NCBI GenBank assembly: GCA_963556145.1
Contig: OY744465.1
Span: forward strand, 6,758,001-6,822,000
Source: Hygrocybe punicea
Taxonomy: Eukaryota; Basidiomycota; Agaricomycetes; Agaricales; Hygrophoraceae
Direction: 5' to 3'
Length of the DNA stretch: 64,000 nucleotides
Both the position numbers and the translations under genes were made by a program. Positions 43,925 to 56,900 of the stretch are shown here, piece after piece (position 1 is the first letter of the stretch; each line of letters starts with the position of its first letter). The notes below the pieces were generated by a model that saw only the letters and a program-made list of their open reading frames with translations, did not search any database and was not told the origin of the DNA.

Positions 43925-46246
43925 ATGCACGATGATCCGAACATGCTTTACCTCTGGTGCTGTTTTAGCCATGAACCTGGCAATTACTTTCCAGTCCAAA
44001 TCCCCAAAACCGGGAAGGTTGACGACCTGAAAGTTGCGATAAAGGAGAAGAATGAGGACTTTAGAGATGTTCCCACTCGCCGCCTTCTCCTCTGGAAAGT
44101 GTCTATTGCTGATGGCGACTTGGATGCGAAATCGCATCTCATTCAGCATCCTGAAGCTATTGAAGGTAGTTCCAAGATCCCGCAGATGGGTGGACTGTCA
44201 GTCGTGTTTCCGGATCCACCTCAACCAGAACATCTCCATGTCATCATGCGGCTTCACACTTGTGAGTGGCACTGCTAATCTTGATATTGTCACTTACCAT
44301 CTATTCTAGCTCGAGACCGGCACCGGAAGCGACGTCGAATTGAAGGTTCCGAAGATGAGGATATCGATGATTTAGTCGTTGAACCCGAAAGTAATCCCCC
44401 TAAATGCTGCTTATTTCTGATGCTGATGCTACTCCATTCTAGGTATGGGTGCGATTCACAACGCAATAAAAAACATTCCCGGAGACTTTGACTTCTCTGA
44501 TTTTACCAGAATTATGAAGCTTCCTTTTCCTTCGAACCTCCCAGTCCCAGTCAGCCGTTTTAGATACGAGGAAATCGATGGTGCCCTATACTTCCCATAC
44601 ATGGGAAGGTCAAAATTCGATGATTTACTAAGACTTTCGACAGCCGATGCTCTCATGCGCGGATTCGAGAGCCTTTACCTGCATGGTTCCTCGGGTTCAG
44701 GCAAGTCCCATCTCCTGGCCGCACTTGTGTGCTGGCTCATCAGGGATGGGAAATGGGTCATCTACATCCCTGATTGTAGCACACTTCTCGGCACTGGTTC
44801 CGCTGTAGAGAATTTTCGGAAAGCATTATCCTTCTCATTCTATGATGAGGGTACTACTCTTCGAACGATAGCCGGTATCTCCTCTATTGCCCGCTTACTT
44901 GAATTCTGGCGTGGCCCGGAGCGGCAAAAGATCATCCTCGTCGTTGACCAGTTAAAATGTTCTGGACAAAGCAGATTCAGAATGCAATATCGTGAAGGAA
45001 CTCCTAAAAGGGATGAAGCAAGGTCATCCTTATATATTCAGCGCCTCCCCCAACGAAACATCCAGTAAAGAAGCTCAGAAGAAGCAATCTGGAATCAAGA
45101 CTATGCATTTCCACGGTGGAATGAACAAGGTAAGCGGAAGCCTCGGTGATGTGCATAATATTAACATGGGATTAGGAGGAAACAGAGTATTGGTTCCGAC
45201 ATCATCATAAAGACCTTCCGTCCTTGAATAAGGGCCAGCGTCAAATCATTGAGACAATCACTGGATGCATTCCACTCCTCCTTGCTCCCCTGACCCACTT
45301 GAAGAACCAGCAATTTCATGAACCCTCATTTCAACAGGTGGTTGAAAGCGTATGTTTCGTTCGGAACCAAGTTACCACGTTCTTTAATCAGCAAGTTGAC
45401 AAGCTGGAACCTACACAATTGACGATGTTTGTGTTATCTCTTTGTCCTTGTGTTGTCCTTGTTTACCACACCTTCAGCTATTACCAAACCATGGAGGCCT
45501 GCGTTCAGGGTCAACGTGTGCTTCATGAGTACGACAGCCTCTATGACGTTCGCTACTTTTACACCCAGGCCGTCGAAAGCGGTGGGTGTGTTGGGCATGT
45601 CACTTGCGGTCTCGCCTACGAGGCTATGGCAAGGTTACTTTACGAACGCAGGTTCCAGGGTTTCGGTACCGAATCATGGTATGATGCTGTGAAATCGTCA
45701 GACAATCCGGTTATTCAGGGCTTTCTGGCGGAGCAAATTTGCCTCAACCGTATCTCGACTAATGGTCTTGCTGCGGTTGACCGGGCACTGGGCCGAATGG
45801 ATCACGTTTTCTTTTCAATAAAACCCGACTTCTTTATCGATCTCCATGCGCAAAAAAAAAAGAAATCCCTCCGCCTCTACATCCCATCAGCTTTCAATTT
45901 TACGGCTGTGGATGGTGTTATACTGTCGTTGGATCCGAAAGCAAAGAGTGCCCACCTGATCCCGATCCAAATTACAATATCTACACGATACAAAGACAGC
46001 GATGAAGTTTTTTATCAGTCGTTGTGGACGAATTGGGTCGAACCACTCAAACTAGCAGGGTTTACGCTCACCTCTACCTTTGTCTTCATCGACAAGCAAA
46101 CACCTGCCAACGGGTCTCAACCCGAAAAACGTATATCGCTACGTTCTGGTGAAATTTTTGTGCGACCAGCATATGATCTTGTTCACATTACTGTAAAGCA
46201 AGTTGATCTACGCCTTGCTGCATGCCTTGACCACCGTGACCAATAA
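43925..46246 (+). CDS. Crinkler-type protein with P-loop NTPase and nuclease-like C-terminus (frameshifted)
   Basis: Exons 43925-44261, 44310-44390, 44443-45129 and 45176-46246. The N-terminus is the ubiquitin-like Crinkler header (FPVQIPKTGKVDDLKVAIKE ... RLLLWKVSI). A basic acidic linker (RHRKRRRIEG) follows. Exon 3 has a Walker A (LHGSSGSGKSHLL) and Walker B-like KIILVVD. The C-terminal part has AVDGVIL ... IPIQITI, the D...QxT pattern of restriction-nuclease-like Crinkler tails, with WTNWVEPLKLAG after it. Crinklers are effector-type proteins in oomycetes and also occur in free-living fungi, where a role in conflict or defence has been proposed; they usually act in nuclei. One extra A in the run 44954-44957 shifts frame just after the Walker B strand; it may be an assembly error or a real loss. 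Apart from it, about 724 aa. Confidence 0.82.
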
Positions 46247-46379
46247 GCATGGCTGGACTTCCTTCGATCATTTTTTTGTTCCAGCCCAGATATGGAGTTG
46301 GTTTGGGGATTATTTCGATTCATCGATTGTGGACTTGGTGATGTTTGGATTAGTCGTCTTTTATATCTAATTGCTCAGC

Positions 46380-47253
46380 GTCTTACGAAAAAAACTTAGG
46401 AGAGGGGAAGGTTTTCCCCTCATACTACTGGGTTCAAAAAAGCAAAGAAATTGAAAAGGAAAGTCGGAGGAACCATCGGCAAACAACGTATTCCACAGCG
46501 AACGTAAACATCCCTCCGTTCCCGCATCGTTTACTCTGTTTCCCCTTCTGTCCTCTCCCTCGTCCTGTCCCTTGTCCGTGTTCTCGTCTGCCCACACTCG
46601 TACAGGGCAACTCACGTTGAGAGGCTTGTTCCACCACAGAACATAAGTTGCAAGGTTAAGCACAGCGAATGCACCTGTAGCAACTTCCCAACTCTGTCAC
46701 AGGGAGGCCTTCAATTGCCCGCGCGATACACTGGAGAATGAACCACCCCGTTTGGAGTTACGCAAATGATTTCAATAGTACGTCCTTTACTTCTGTCCTG
46801 GATCTCCTCTTCCAATGGACTCCTTTTGTACTTCTCAGAGAGACATTAGAGATTGTCGATCGTGATTGTGCAAATCGGTACGCCATTTTCATCGCACTGC
46901 ATGAAACCGCCCATTGCAGTGAAGAACCCGTGCGTCTTACTCTGAAATGTATCACCATCAATCTCGCAGGACATGTCAAGGCCCTCACTCTTGTTATCCT
47001 TGGCAATCTTGCATGCAACAATCCGCTGTCGCGTCGCCCATCCCACAATCAATTCAGGTGCCAGCAATGCCAGCAACATCATCCACACACGACGTGCGGC
47101 TCTCCTGCCCCAACTATCTTCTGGCGCCGAGATATTCGGATGGATCGCAAGCCAGATACAGGCGAATAATGTGACGAGACAGCTCCAAATGATATTCCAG
47201 ATGGTTCGGCATTTATCCAAGTCGTGGCAAGAGGATGGTGCGACGTTTATCAC
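46380..47253 (-). pseudogene. dead paralog of the multi-pass membrane protein at 50615-51960
   Basis: The first exon is nearly identical to the intact paralog (RTIWNIIWSCLVTLFACIWL ... RRVWMMLLALLAPELIVGW). Beyond the conserved intron, an 11-12 bp deletion removes the TATGGATGGACC start of exon 2, creating an immediate stop. More frameshifts follow around 46800-46830 and the C-terminal half is lost; the frame ends in unrelated sequence at about 46380. It is in the same orientation as its partner 4.3 kb away, a direct duplication. Confidence 0.85.
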
Positions 47254-47479
47254 CGCAGAAGTGTTGGCTAACGTCTCAAAGACGGGGATGATGATGGTGC
47301 ACTGTCAAGCTCTCTGCCCTAATCCTCGAGGCATGAACGCCACCATGTCAAAGTTGACGCCGAAGAACCAGTTTAGGAGACCATGGTAATCGACAAGTTT
47401 AACTGAGTAGGGCGTAGAGTACAACACATTGTCACATATGGATTACCGGACTAATAGAAAACAAATCTTGAGAAACGCG

Positions 47480-48660
47480 ATGGTATGCACCCTTTCCGCT
47501 CAACTTACCCAAGTATTTCTTCTTCTCTATCGTGTCGCCTTGTGGCCCTCATCTCCCATTAAACAATGCGCACAGCACGTACTCCCTTCTTAACTTCTGC
47601 ATGACGGTGAAGGGGTAAGGGACAGAACGAACGCAACCCAGTGATGAGGCCAGGAATGTCAGTTCTCGCGCTCTAGGATGGCGAATCCATGAAGAGAGAA
47701 GCTTCGCTACTACATAATTTAAATGAAGAAGAAAAAAACTCACCTCACGTTCGTGCAATCTTGAGGTCCGTCTCGAACCCAATGAGACCAAGATCATTGA
47801 CGGAATGTCCGGTTTCTAGCCATCCCCACCTGCCAGGGCACACCCTTGCATCTGGGTGACCTGTTGCATTCACATAAGATCGTGTATAAACCTCCACTGA
47901 AAGTAGTAATATAGCGTCAAATTACCTGCCAATACCCCCCTCGGTCCCTGGTGGAAACACAAGGAAGTTAACCTTTTGGAAGCCAGCGAGAAGATTCGTA
48001 CTAATTTCATAGTCATCAGAGGTGCATCCATCCCAATACAGGACTCGCACAAGCGGCGTTGAGCATCCTCTGGGATTGTCGGTGGCGATGTCAGGAAGGA
48101 TGCGGTGCCATATTCAATTGCTGTGCGATTCCGGCACAAACGCTGTTACGCCGATCTACATCCAGCCATCGTCGGCATTGGCATGAGCCTGAGTGCGCCA
48201 CCAAATAACTCGGGACATACCTTCTGATAAAGCATCTTTCCCAAATGCTGCCCGTTCATCTCACTTTCATCGCATTCATCAAGCGGTACCACCGTGGGGC
48301 CGGATATTGCTCCTTCGCAGTGTCACTCCATGTCCTTCAATGTGTTGTCTTCCTTCATCCCCCCCGCCGACATCGTCTGTGTACACACACTGGCACTCCG
48401 CGTCAACCTTTCCCTTCTACGCTTTCTTGCTTTACAAGGTGAGTGAATAATGTCAGTTTCATCTGGTAGCTGGTGCAGAGGACAGAATGCACCCCATAGC
48501 ACAACCGCCTCGTCCGATTTCTCCTTTGCCTTGACGAACCCGTCTTTGGTGAATGGCGAGCTCTTCGAGCAATGCGTCCTTATACTTGGTAAGGATTTGC
48601 CCGTGCATTTGATGAGCTGCTACAGGCAGGGCGTGAGTGTCAAATGAGATCTACAATAGA
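47480..48660. repeat. dispersed repeat, family R1, copy 2
   Basis: 47831-48262 repeats 1-640 of the window. 47480-47670 is similar to 52130-52330, and 48260-48660 to 59970-60440. The same order of blocks upstream of both membrane protein genes suggests a segmental duplication of gene plus upstream region. On the minus strand, the last block reads ALLEELA ... QGKGEIGRGGCAMGC in both this copy and at about 60340-60215, a hint of a lost coding exon. Confidence 0.65.
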
Positions 48661-48924
48661 AGTAAGGGGACAGGTATGAATGTGGATTAGAGAGAACTTA
48701 TTGTACTGGTACGATGTTAATGCTCACCGTACTCATCGACCCCCCAAAGTCCTGCCTGAGGTGCATTGACCGACGTCCAAGCTCTGTAGGTAGAAATCTG
48801 CGCCGCGATCTTGTTTCAAGTGACTCCGAGTCGGGGACAACTGAGAACTATGGCCCATATAGCGATACTGGAGAACAGATTGCAGCCTTGAATTGACTTC
48901 CGTCTTATAGAAGGACGCTTCAGG
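48661..48924. other. no gene seen
   Basis: Spacer between two R1 fragments. Confidence 0.3.
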
Positions 48925-49700
48925 TCAAGTTTCTCGTGTACCCCAGACAACCAAAACATGCAAACCTGACGTTTTGGAATGCTCAAAACCGACAAACACC
49001 TTCAAGGCCTTCCAACACTCAGATCGAACAGAAATCACCGCACATATGTCACAGTTCTCAGAAGAACCTCTGGATTGACGCGAGAGCAAGGCTTTGGCTA
49101 CTTTCCGGCTTGCCCAGGCCGTACCTTCTGATACGGCACCTTTCCCAAACCCTGCCCGTTCATCTGCACTGGTGACCATTCCATCGAGCTGTATTCACAA
49201 GTCAGCATAAAGCCCAGCAACAAGAACATCATCATCGTCACCTACTTTTTCTCGTTCTCCTAGCCGGCGCTTCTCGTTGCTCAGCGCAACAAGCTTCCGC
49301 ACGATCATTTTCATCGCATTCATCAAGCGGTACTGCCGTGCAATTGGGAGCGGATGTGGTTACTTCGCAGTGTCACCGCCGTTTCCTTCGATGTGTCGTC
49401 TTCCTCCATCTCTACACCAACGTTGTCTGCAATAACTCTGCATCCACTAACACTCCCCTGCGTCAGGTGCTCCTACTCATACGCAAACCATCGCTATATC
49501 CTGGTTATTTCCGTAGAAGGTGGGTGGATAATTACCGGTTGGGTAGCTGGTGCGGACGGAACGCACCCCATAGCACAACCTCCTCGTCCCACTCCTCCTT
49601 TGCCTTTCAAAAGGGCAGTATAGTCAGGAATCGTCTTGGAATGACTGCTTTTCCCCAGTTTCAATTTCTTCGGGCGTAGGTTGAGCCTGGTTGCTCTAGT
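48925..49700. repeat. dispersed repeat, family R1, copy 3 (partial)
   Basis: CTGCCCGTTCATCTGCAC near 49156 and CATTCATCAAGCGGTAC near 49317 match blocks near 583, 48275 and 59980. The copy is broken and diverged. The minus-strand frame 49179-48925 is open for 84 codons but unrecognised. Confidence 0.55.
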
Positions 49701-50614
49701 GACAGTGCAGACGAAACAAAACTGTCAAGTACTAGAAGAAACAAATCAGCAGAGTGGCCTTTTTCGCCGATTCAAGTTACTCAACACATTCACGTTTGTT
49801 GAGTACTACCAATATTAATGTCTCTATGTGCTCTCGTCATCTGACAGTGGCCTATTGCTTCGAACGAAGTTCGGCCGAGGGTGGTCCAGGGCTACGCTCA
49901 ATCTCCACTAGTGCTTGGATGGGTGGATTGCGGTGTGGTCGATTTGTCGAGCAAGGACGTCCCTCAAGTGCGTGTAGTCTGTAAGCGTGTAGAGCGGTTT
50001 TCCCTGAGGGAGATGGAAATGATGTCGAGAGGGCGGGAATGAGGGCCTCAGGGATGGTTTCGAAATGATGAACTTGGGGGCATACGACGTTTGGGTCATC
50101 CAGATTCTAGACACAAGTTTACGACTTAAGCGGAGGGGATGCTAGTCGTGAAGTACACTCCGCGTGCCATGTGTCGATGGACCATTACTCATAACTTACC
50201 CCGCCATCTTCAATGAGGTTTGGGCGAAAAGGGAATCCGAATAGAACGCGAAGGGAGGGGGGATATGGGGCTGACGACATGGCCTGTGTGCACAAATATT
50301 GTACGTTCCAGAATTTCAGTTGCACGAAGCCACAGATTTTGTGCGCCTCTGCCGATGAGTGTCTCGGTCAATGGGCGTATCCTCAGAGGACGACAAAGCG
50401 AACAATGGCGCAGGAGATGATGCGAAACTCCACTCCAGTGCTCGTTACTGACATCCTCTGTACCAGTCACTTCAATGCTCTCGTAGTCCGAGTCTAAATG
50501 GCTGAACTTAGCGATCAAGGGATGTGAAATGACGTGAATGAGGGAGGCTGAGAAAGTCGTTGGAGCAGTGGAGGTGACTCTCAATGGAGGTACACAATAA
50601 GAAAATCGAGGGAA
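49701..50614. other. no gene resolved
   Basis: A minus-strand frame at 50584-50210 is open for 124 codons with no recognisable motif. The 3' untranslated region of the membrane protein gene falls at the right edge. Confidence 0.35.
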
Positions 50615-51960
50615 CTAGATGTGCGGAATGAAACGTGTCCAGTCTGCATTGCGAAATGCTCCGGGAGGGAGTGACCTTAGAGCCATAAAGGGGAGTACGA
50701 GTAATGTGAGGCGGGCAAAGACGTGCAGAGCAATCGCTGGAATCAAACCAATCCCAACAAACACACCGAAGAAGTCGTTCGACGTCTTAGCGATGATCGA
50801 CACCACCAACGAGATAAAAAGTGGCATGACTGTCACCAAAATGGCAGAGACTCGCCAAAGAAGTTGTTCGGTGTGCGTTGGAAAGTAAAATGCCCAAGCA
50901 GAGCAGTGAATCCCACCAAAAACAATTCCAACCACCACGCTCATGATGTTATCCCTGTAATCAGATTTCTGCTCTGGACCGAATGTTCCAACTCGTCTTT
51001 TGTTCGATTCGTAGCTTTTTCCAGCGAGAATGGGATCAAATAAGAAGACCGGGAAGAAAACGAGGGTAACCAATATCCCATCCTCATCCACCGATGTTGT
51101 AATGGGTCGATAAGCCTCTTTCGGGAAGTCGGCCAATCCTCGCTTGAACGTATTCCACAGCGAATGTAAACATCCCTCCGCTTTCGCATCGTTTGCCCTT
51201 CCGTGATCCCCCTCGTCCTGTCCCTTGTCCGTGTTCCTGTCTGCCCACACTCGTACAGGGCGACTCACGTTGAGAGGTTTGTTCCACCAGATAACACACG
51301 TTGCAAGGTTGAGCACAGCGAATGCACCTGTGGCAACCTCCAACTCGGTCACAGGCAGGCCTTCAATTGCCCGCGAGATACACTGGAGAATGAACCACCC
51401 CGTTTGGAGTAACGCAAATGATTTCGATAGTACGTCCCATTTACTTCTGTCCTGGATCTCCTCTTCCAATAAACTCGTTTTGTGCTTCTCGGGTAGATTG
51501 GGGACATCGTCGATCGTGATTGTGCGGATCGGTTCCCCATTTTCATCGCACTGCATGTAACCGCCCATTACAACAAAGAACCCGTGCGTCTTGGTCCATC
51601 CATACTCTGAAATGTATCACCATCAATCTCGCAGGACATGTCAAGGCCCTCACTCTTGTTATCCTTGGCAATCTTGCATGCAGCCATAAACTGTTGCGTC
51701 GCCCATCCCACGATCAATTCAGGTGCCAGCAATGCCAGCAACATCATCCACACACGACGTGCGGCTCTCCTACCCCAACTATCTTCTGGCGCTGGGATAT
51801 GCGGATGGATCGCGAGCCAGATACAGGCGAATATTGTCACAAGACAGCTCCAAATGATATTCCAGACGGTTCGGCATTTATCCAAATCGTGGCAAGAGGA
51901 TGGCGCGAGGTTTATAATCGAAGAAATGTTAGCTGACGCTTCAAAGACGGGGACGATCAT
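50615..51960 (-). CDS. multi-pass membrane protein, Agaricomycete-type family
   Basis: Two exons, 51960-51654 and 51606-50615, joined by a 47-nt GT-AG intron, give 432 aa without a stop. Hydrophobic segments: VWNIIWSCLVTIFACIWLAI (about 33-53), WMMLLALLAPELIVGW (71-86), a TGWFILQCI segment, LNLATCVIW, ILVTLVFFPVFLF, IMSVVVGIVFGGIH, ILVTVMPLFISLVVSII and IGLIPAIALHVFARL, so about eight spans. The C-terminus LRSLPPGAF ... FIPHI is the usual end of this large family, whose function is unknown. The conserved block TKTHGFFVVMGGY follows the intron. Start chosen as the only ATG giving the expected short N-terminus before the CHDLDKCRT block; a 5' exon upstream cannot be excluded. Confidence 0.8.
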
Positions 51961-53385
51961 GGTGTAGTAATGTCAAACACTCTGCCCTGACCCTCGAGTC
52001 ATCAACGCCACCATCTTGAAAGTCGGGGGCGCCTTTCAATATGTCCGAGGTAGACGCCGAAGATCCATTTTTAGGAGACCATGTGAAACGTCACATCAAC
52101 TTCCAAAAATACGAGATACTAGGACGTGGAGTATACATACGATAGCAGCGGACCAATAGAAAAACAAGTCTTGAGAAACGAAGCGGTATGAAACCTTTCC
52201 ACTCATCCTACCGACGTATTTATTCTCCTCCGTGTCGTCCCCTTGTGTCCTTCTTCTGAAGGCCTGCCGCCGATGAACAATGTCCATAGCATGTTCTCCG
52301 ATGACGGGTAAAGGACAGAACAAACGCAAAGCCCAGTGACGAGGCTAGAGAATGAGCGTCGATGTCAGTGTCGGGAAGGATATGACGCTAGATTCAGTCG
52401 CTGCGCGACACCGGCACAAAAGTGCTCACGATCTACATCCAGCCAATGTCAGCATCGCCGTATGCATGTGAATTTTGCGAGACGCGGTGATGGGTCCAGA
52501 ATAGTCCACACCAGAAAAAGGAAGGGACGCATCCGGTGATTGCTAAAGATTTTAAGGAAGGAAGGTGAGCGAGCACGCGGCACGGGTGGAAAAGGAAGCG
52601 ATTGTGGGGAACGAGTTTGTGGGGGCAGGCGACGGTAGGGCTTGGAGAGGAGACTTACCGTTGATGATCTTGACGGGTCACCGTATGTAGGATTGAAAAC
52701 CTGTAGGATGCATAGGAATAGTTGGTAGCTAGTCACGATAGCGGTGACATTGCCCAGGCATGATCGGGGTCGGACAATATACTGTAGTCGCGGTGGGAAT
52801 GTTGAAAATCTTAGTCAACGCCTCGAGCGATTTTGTATTTTGATCGAGTTCAAAGATCTAGAAAGGCGACGACAAATGAGGAGGACACCGTATAAATATC
52901 TTCAGCGATCTATTCACTTACTACAAACTTCGGAATTATTTTTGACGACATGGACCCACAGGCCAGGGGAACTGTTTGGGGGTGTTGGCGCTGGTATGAT
53001 CAACGGAAACAGGACAATAACTTGAAGACGTTGTTTTTGATTCTGTCCCACCCATCTGCTCAGCATGGATGATGGCCATAGACTGACTCGGAACGACTGT
53101 CACATTATTACCAGTGTTCCCAACATTTTGAGCTTACTTCTTTCCAGTTCCTCACTAGATCTCAGTCAAGTCGAGCGTAAAGGGGGAGCCGAACAGCAAG
53201 TCGGTCAGTCATCCTTCCTCGCTGCAGTTGTTTGAATGTCATTAGAACTTGTCAACAGATGGGAGGGCCGCAACCATAGAAAACTGTCTGAGGACGGCTA
53301 TAAAACGCTTGCGATCATAGTACGCCACTTTCAAATATTTCTACGGCCATATTTCACGCTGCCCCTTCACGATTAGGCCACATTC
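51961..53385. other. repeat fragments, no gene resolved
   Basis: 52130-52330 repeats 47480-47670, and 52355-52450 matches 425-500 and 48075-48170, so this is another R1 copy in pieces. 52795-52960 is related to 1616-1837 in opposite orientation. Confidence 0.45.
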
Positions 53386-53845
53386 TTGGCTAGCACGCAA
53401 GCCCAAGTTCTCTCATCGACGCTCGCTGGCGATGGCATCGCTTACCATGTCATCAATGCATTTTTTATTGCTGGATTGCTCGCCGACATATTCTCTGCAG
53501 TAATAAGCTTCAGCTCGGCACGATGGTTCGAGATGTTGGCCCAGGATGAGGAGGATCATTTGCACAAGTGCTGGCAAAATTCCGAAAGCCAGCAGAAGCT
53601 TTCAGTGAACAATTTTTCATTCATTGACAGATGGGTTGCAATGTCAGTTGTTATGGGTCCTTTTACTGTCATATTGGGGATGGCGTTTTTTCATCTTTGG
53701 CATAATGATCTTTGTCTGGCTGGTCGTCAAGGTCACCTCAACTATAGTTTGCGGCATCTTTGGGCTGTTTATCCCTCCCTTTGGAATCAGACACGACCGG
53801 ATACATGTCCTAACTCTCTTAGGGCTGAAGCGTCGTTCTGGATGA
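53386..53845 (+). pseudogene. membrane protein fragment with a homopolymer frameshift
   Basis: Reads GIAYHVINAFFIAGLLADIF (first span), then SSARWFEMLAQDEEDHLHKC, a motif common in basidiomycete membrane proteins of unknown function, then RWVAMSVVMGPFTVILGMAF (second span). After the T-run at 53686-53691 the sensible frame moves to IFVWLVVKVTSTIVCGIFGL (third span) and stops at 53845. No ATG opens the frame, so a 5' exon is missing or unresolved. Either a dead copy or a miscalled homopolymer. Confidence 0.55.
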
Positions 53846-53988
53846 CTTGTCCGTGAGTTTGGGGCTTCTTGTTCACTCCCTCTTTAATCCGAACCATGGC
53901 ATTCATGTCATTCTCGATCCAGAAACGCTGTGACATCCCAGGCTTGACACACTGCATACCACATAAACAATATGTCATAGATACTTCC

Positions 53989-56900
53989 TTATCCCCCCAT
54001 TTCCAACTCTAAATATTCAATAACCTTATCAATCCCGCTCTCATAAACTGAAGCCTCGCCGACCTCCCCCTGAGAATTCATCCTCACCACCCTCGCCAAG
54101 TCCAGCGCTGTCCGCCCATCCCCATCCACTACCCTGGGATCCGCATCTGCTTCTACCAGCAGCCTCACCATCGGCAGCTCCGCCTTCCGGGCCGCAAGAT
54201 GCAGTGCCGTCCATCCCTTCCCTGGCATCTGGTAGTCCAAGTCCCCCTGCACCCGCTGGTGACGCACCAGAAACCCAACAAAGTCCCGCCTCCGACTGGG
54301 CGATATCCGCGGGGTCATGATCGCAAACTGCAGCGAGCTGAGGCTCTGCTCCACGTCCACAACCAGGGAGCAGTTGCTGTCCAGCAGAATCTGCAACACG
54401 GCGAGGTTGCTCACGGAGGTGTCAATTGCCAGGCCGAGGGGAGTCCGCCCATCTTTTTCTACGGCATCGGGGTCCGCGCCGTGTTCGAGCAGTAGCGTGC
54501 AGATAGCGACGTCGCTGTCGTAGAACACGGCCGTGTGGAGGGGCGTCCAGGCTCGGTTGTTACGCGTGTTGACCTCCAGGCCCTTGTCGATAAGGAGGTA
54601 TGCCAGGATGGCGAGGGTGTTGAAACGCGCTGCGTAGTGCAGCACTGTATCGCCGTCGGGGCCGGCTCGGCAGTTGAGGTCGATGCCTTGGTCGACGAGC
54701 ATTATGAAGAGCTTGGACTGCTGGGCGTTGTTGCGGTGGCCGTACATTAACCAGTGCAGCGCATTGGCCCCTGATTCTGTCACCGTGTGTAGATTTGCAC
54801 CGGCGCGTATCAGTTCTTCAATGGCGTAGTTGTCATGGTTAGTCTGGGTATTGTATACTGCTCTGACTAGGGGGCAGAATCCAACATCATCGAGTTGTTG
54901 CCAGACTTGGTTATTTGTGTGAGATACATACGCCTGGACAGTGTCGACAAGTGCAGCGCGGTGTCTCGATCCGTGGTGAAGCCAACGAAGCCAAACAGGA
55001 GCTCCTAGTAGATAATGGGATGCTGGAGGATATGGTCCGCTGAGATGGGACGCACCCCTTCCGAGAAGCAGGGTTGTAATCTCCGCGAGGTTCAGGGCAG
55101 TGGCTAGGCTCAATGGTGTGTGTATGATCGAATTGTAGGGGAACAGATATCTTGCATTGATGTCGATGTTGTATTGCGGCTCCAGAAGATGACGTACGAG
55201 CTCCGTGTAGCCCATGGAAATGGCCCAGTGCAATGGAGATCCAACCAGCCGCGTCATGAGCACTTCAACATATATCTTCGGTTTGCTTTGGGCATTGAAG
55301 TCCACTCCAGTCTTCCTGAGTATTTCTGCCAGATGTATGGCCTCTGCCATATCGAAATAAATCAGGCAGTGGGCTGGCGTCACTCCCATCGAGTCTGCTA
55401 GGGCGACATCTGCCCCGTAGGCGATGAGCAATTTCGACAGTTGGAAGTTCGAGGTTTGCATTGTTTGCAGAAGAAGAGTCTCGCCGTTCTCATCCAGCTC
55501 GTTAACATTCAACCCATTATTCAACATCAAACATAACCCCTGATCAAGACCTGCCGCTATCATGAAACTTGCGAGTGGGATTGCCGAAATATTCGGGTCC
55601 TTGTCTTCGAAAGGGACGACAAGAGCTCCGGAAGCCTCAGTCCCTGCCTCAGAGATGAACTTGTATATCTCTTCCATCGAAGAGCTTAAGCAAAGCTCCT
55701 CGATAACAATCTCTTCTCCCTGAAGCAGCAGATATTTACACTTTCGGTGAGTTTGGATGATACCCTGAATGAAAAAACGGAAGGCTTGAGCAAATGGAGC
55801 GCCATTATCGGTGTCCCGAAAAGGGGTCCCCCTCTCGAGAAGATCATGGACCGAACCCGTATGGTCATTTGCGTGCAATGAGTGGGCAAGGGTAGCATAG
55901 AATGTCGTCCATATAAAAAGTAAAACGTCAAGGTGCTCTGCTGCAATCGTGATGTAGTGCAGTGATTGGCTTGGATTTTCCACTACACCGAACCCGCAGA
56001 GATAGCAGAAAGCGAGATCATATGCTGCTGAAGCTCGTACTTCTGGATTAGGGTGGTCGACCGCCTGCTTTAGGCCTTCGACGATGTCGGTCTGGATTTT
56101 CCATGGAAGCGCTGGGGCATTTACTTTCTATTTGCACGTCCATCAAACTGACATAAACAGTGCTGGAAGTCGGCATACCGTTTCAGTTGCCACAATCTCC
56201 TGAAGGTACCCACAGGAATTGAAGGTTGGAAAATACTCCCGTATGTCAGTACCATCCCACTCATACTCGGATGTGATCCTAAAAGCACTGGTCAGCTTCA
56301 CACTCGGACGCTCCCGAATATAGGAGTTGTTCAAGGATCTAGGTCTTACTCGGCGGAAACAGCATCCTCCAGCATTACTGCCAGGGAGTCCATAGGAAGC
56401 CGATGATGTGGCTCGTCCTGTAGACAGGCGTCGGCTGCTTTGAAGAGAATACGCAGATCATTCTTGTAGGAGGGATTCGGCTCTAGCTCGAGCAGTCCAG
56501 AGATATCTTGGCCAAACCGAGCTCTTAGATGGCTACTATTGAATGTATTCAGATACTGGAGAGCATCCTCCTCCGTAAAGTTGACTCCTTGGAAGGAAGG
56601 ACTCTCCAAGAACCTGTGACCGCCGAGAACTACTTCCCATATTAGCAACCCAAAGGAGTAGGTGTCACACTGCATTAGTAACAGGCGGTGTTCTTCGTCA
56701 CCAGGATCGTGGGTTTCTCTCCCGAAACCTTCTTTCCGGACCTCTGGGGCATTTAACACTGGAGTTCCCAGGTATGGAAAAGCCGGCAGGTCAGGAAGGT
56801 CCACAATGCTGGCTCCAAAGTCAGCAAGCTTTGCTACAGCCGCCCTTCCCGGCAGGTGGCATCGGAACACCAAAGAATTCTCGACCTTGACGTCCCCGTG

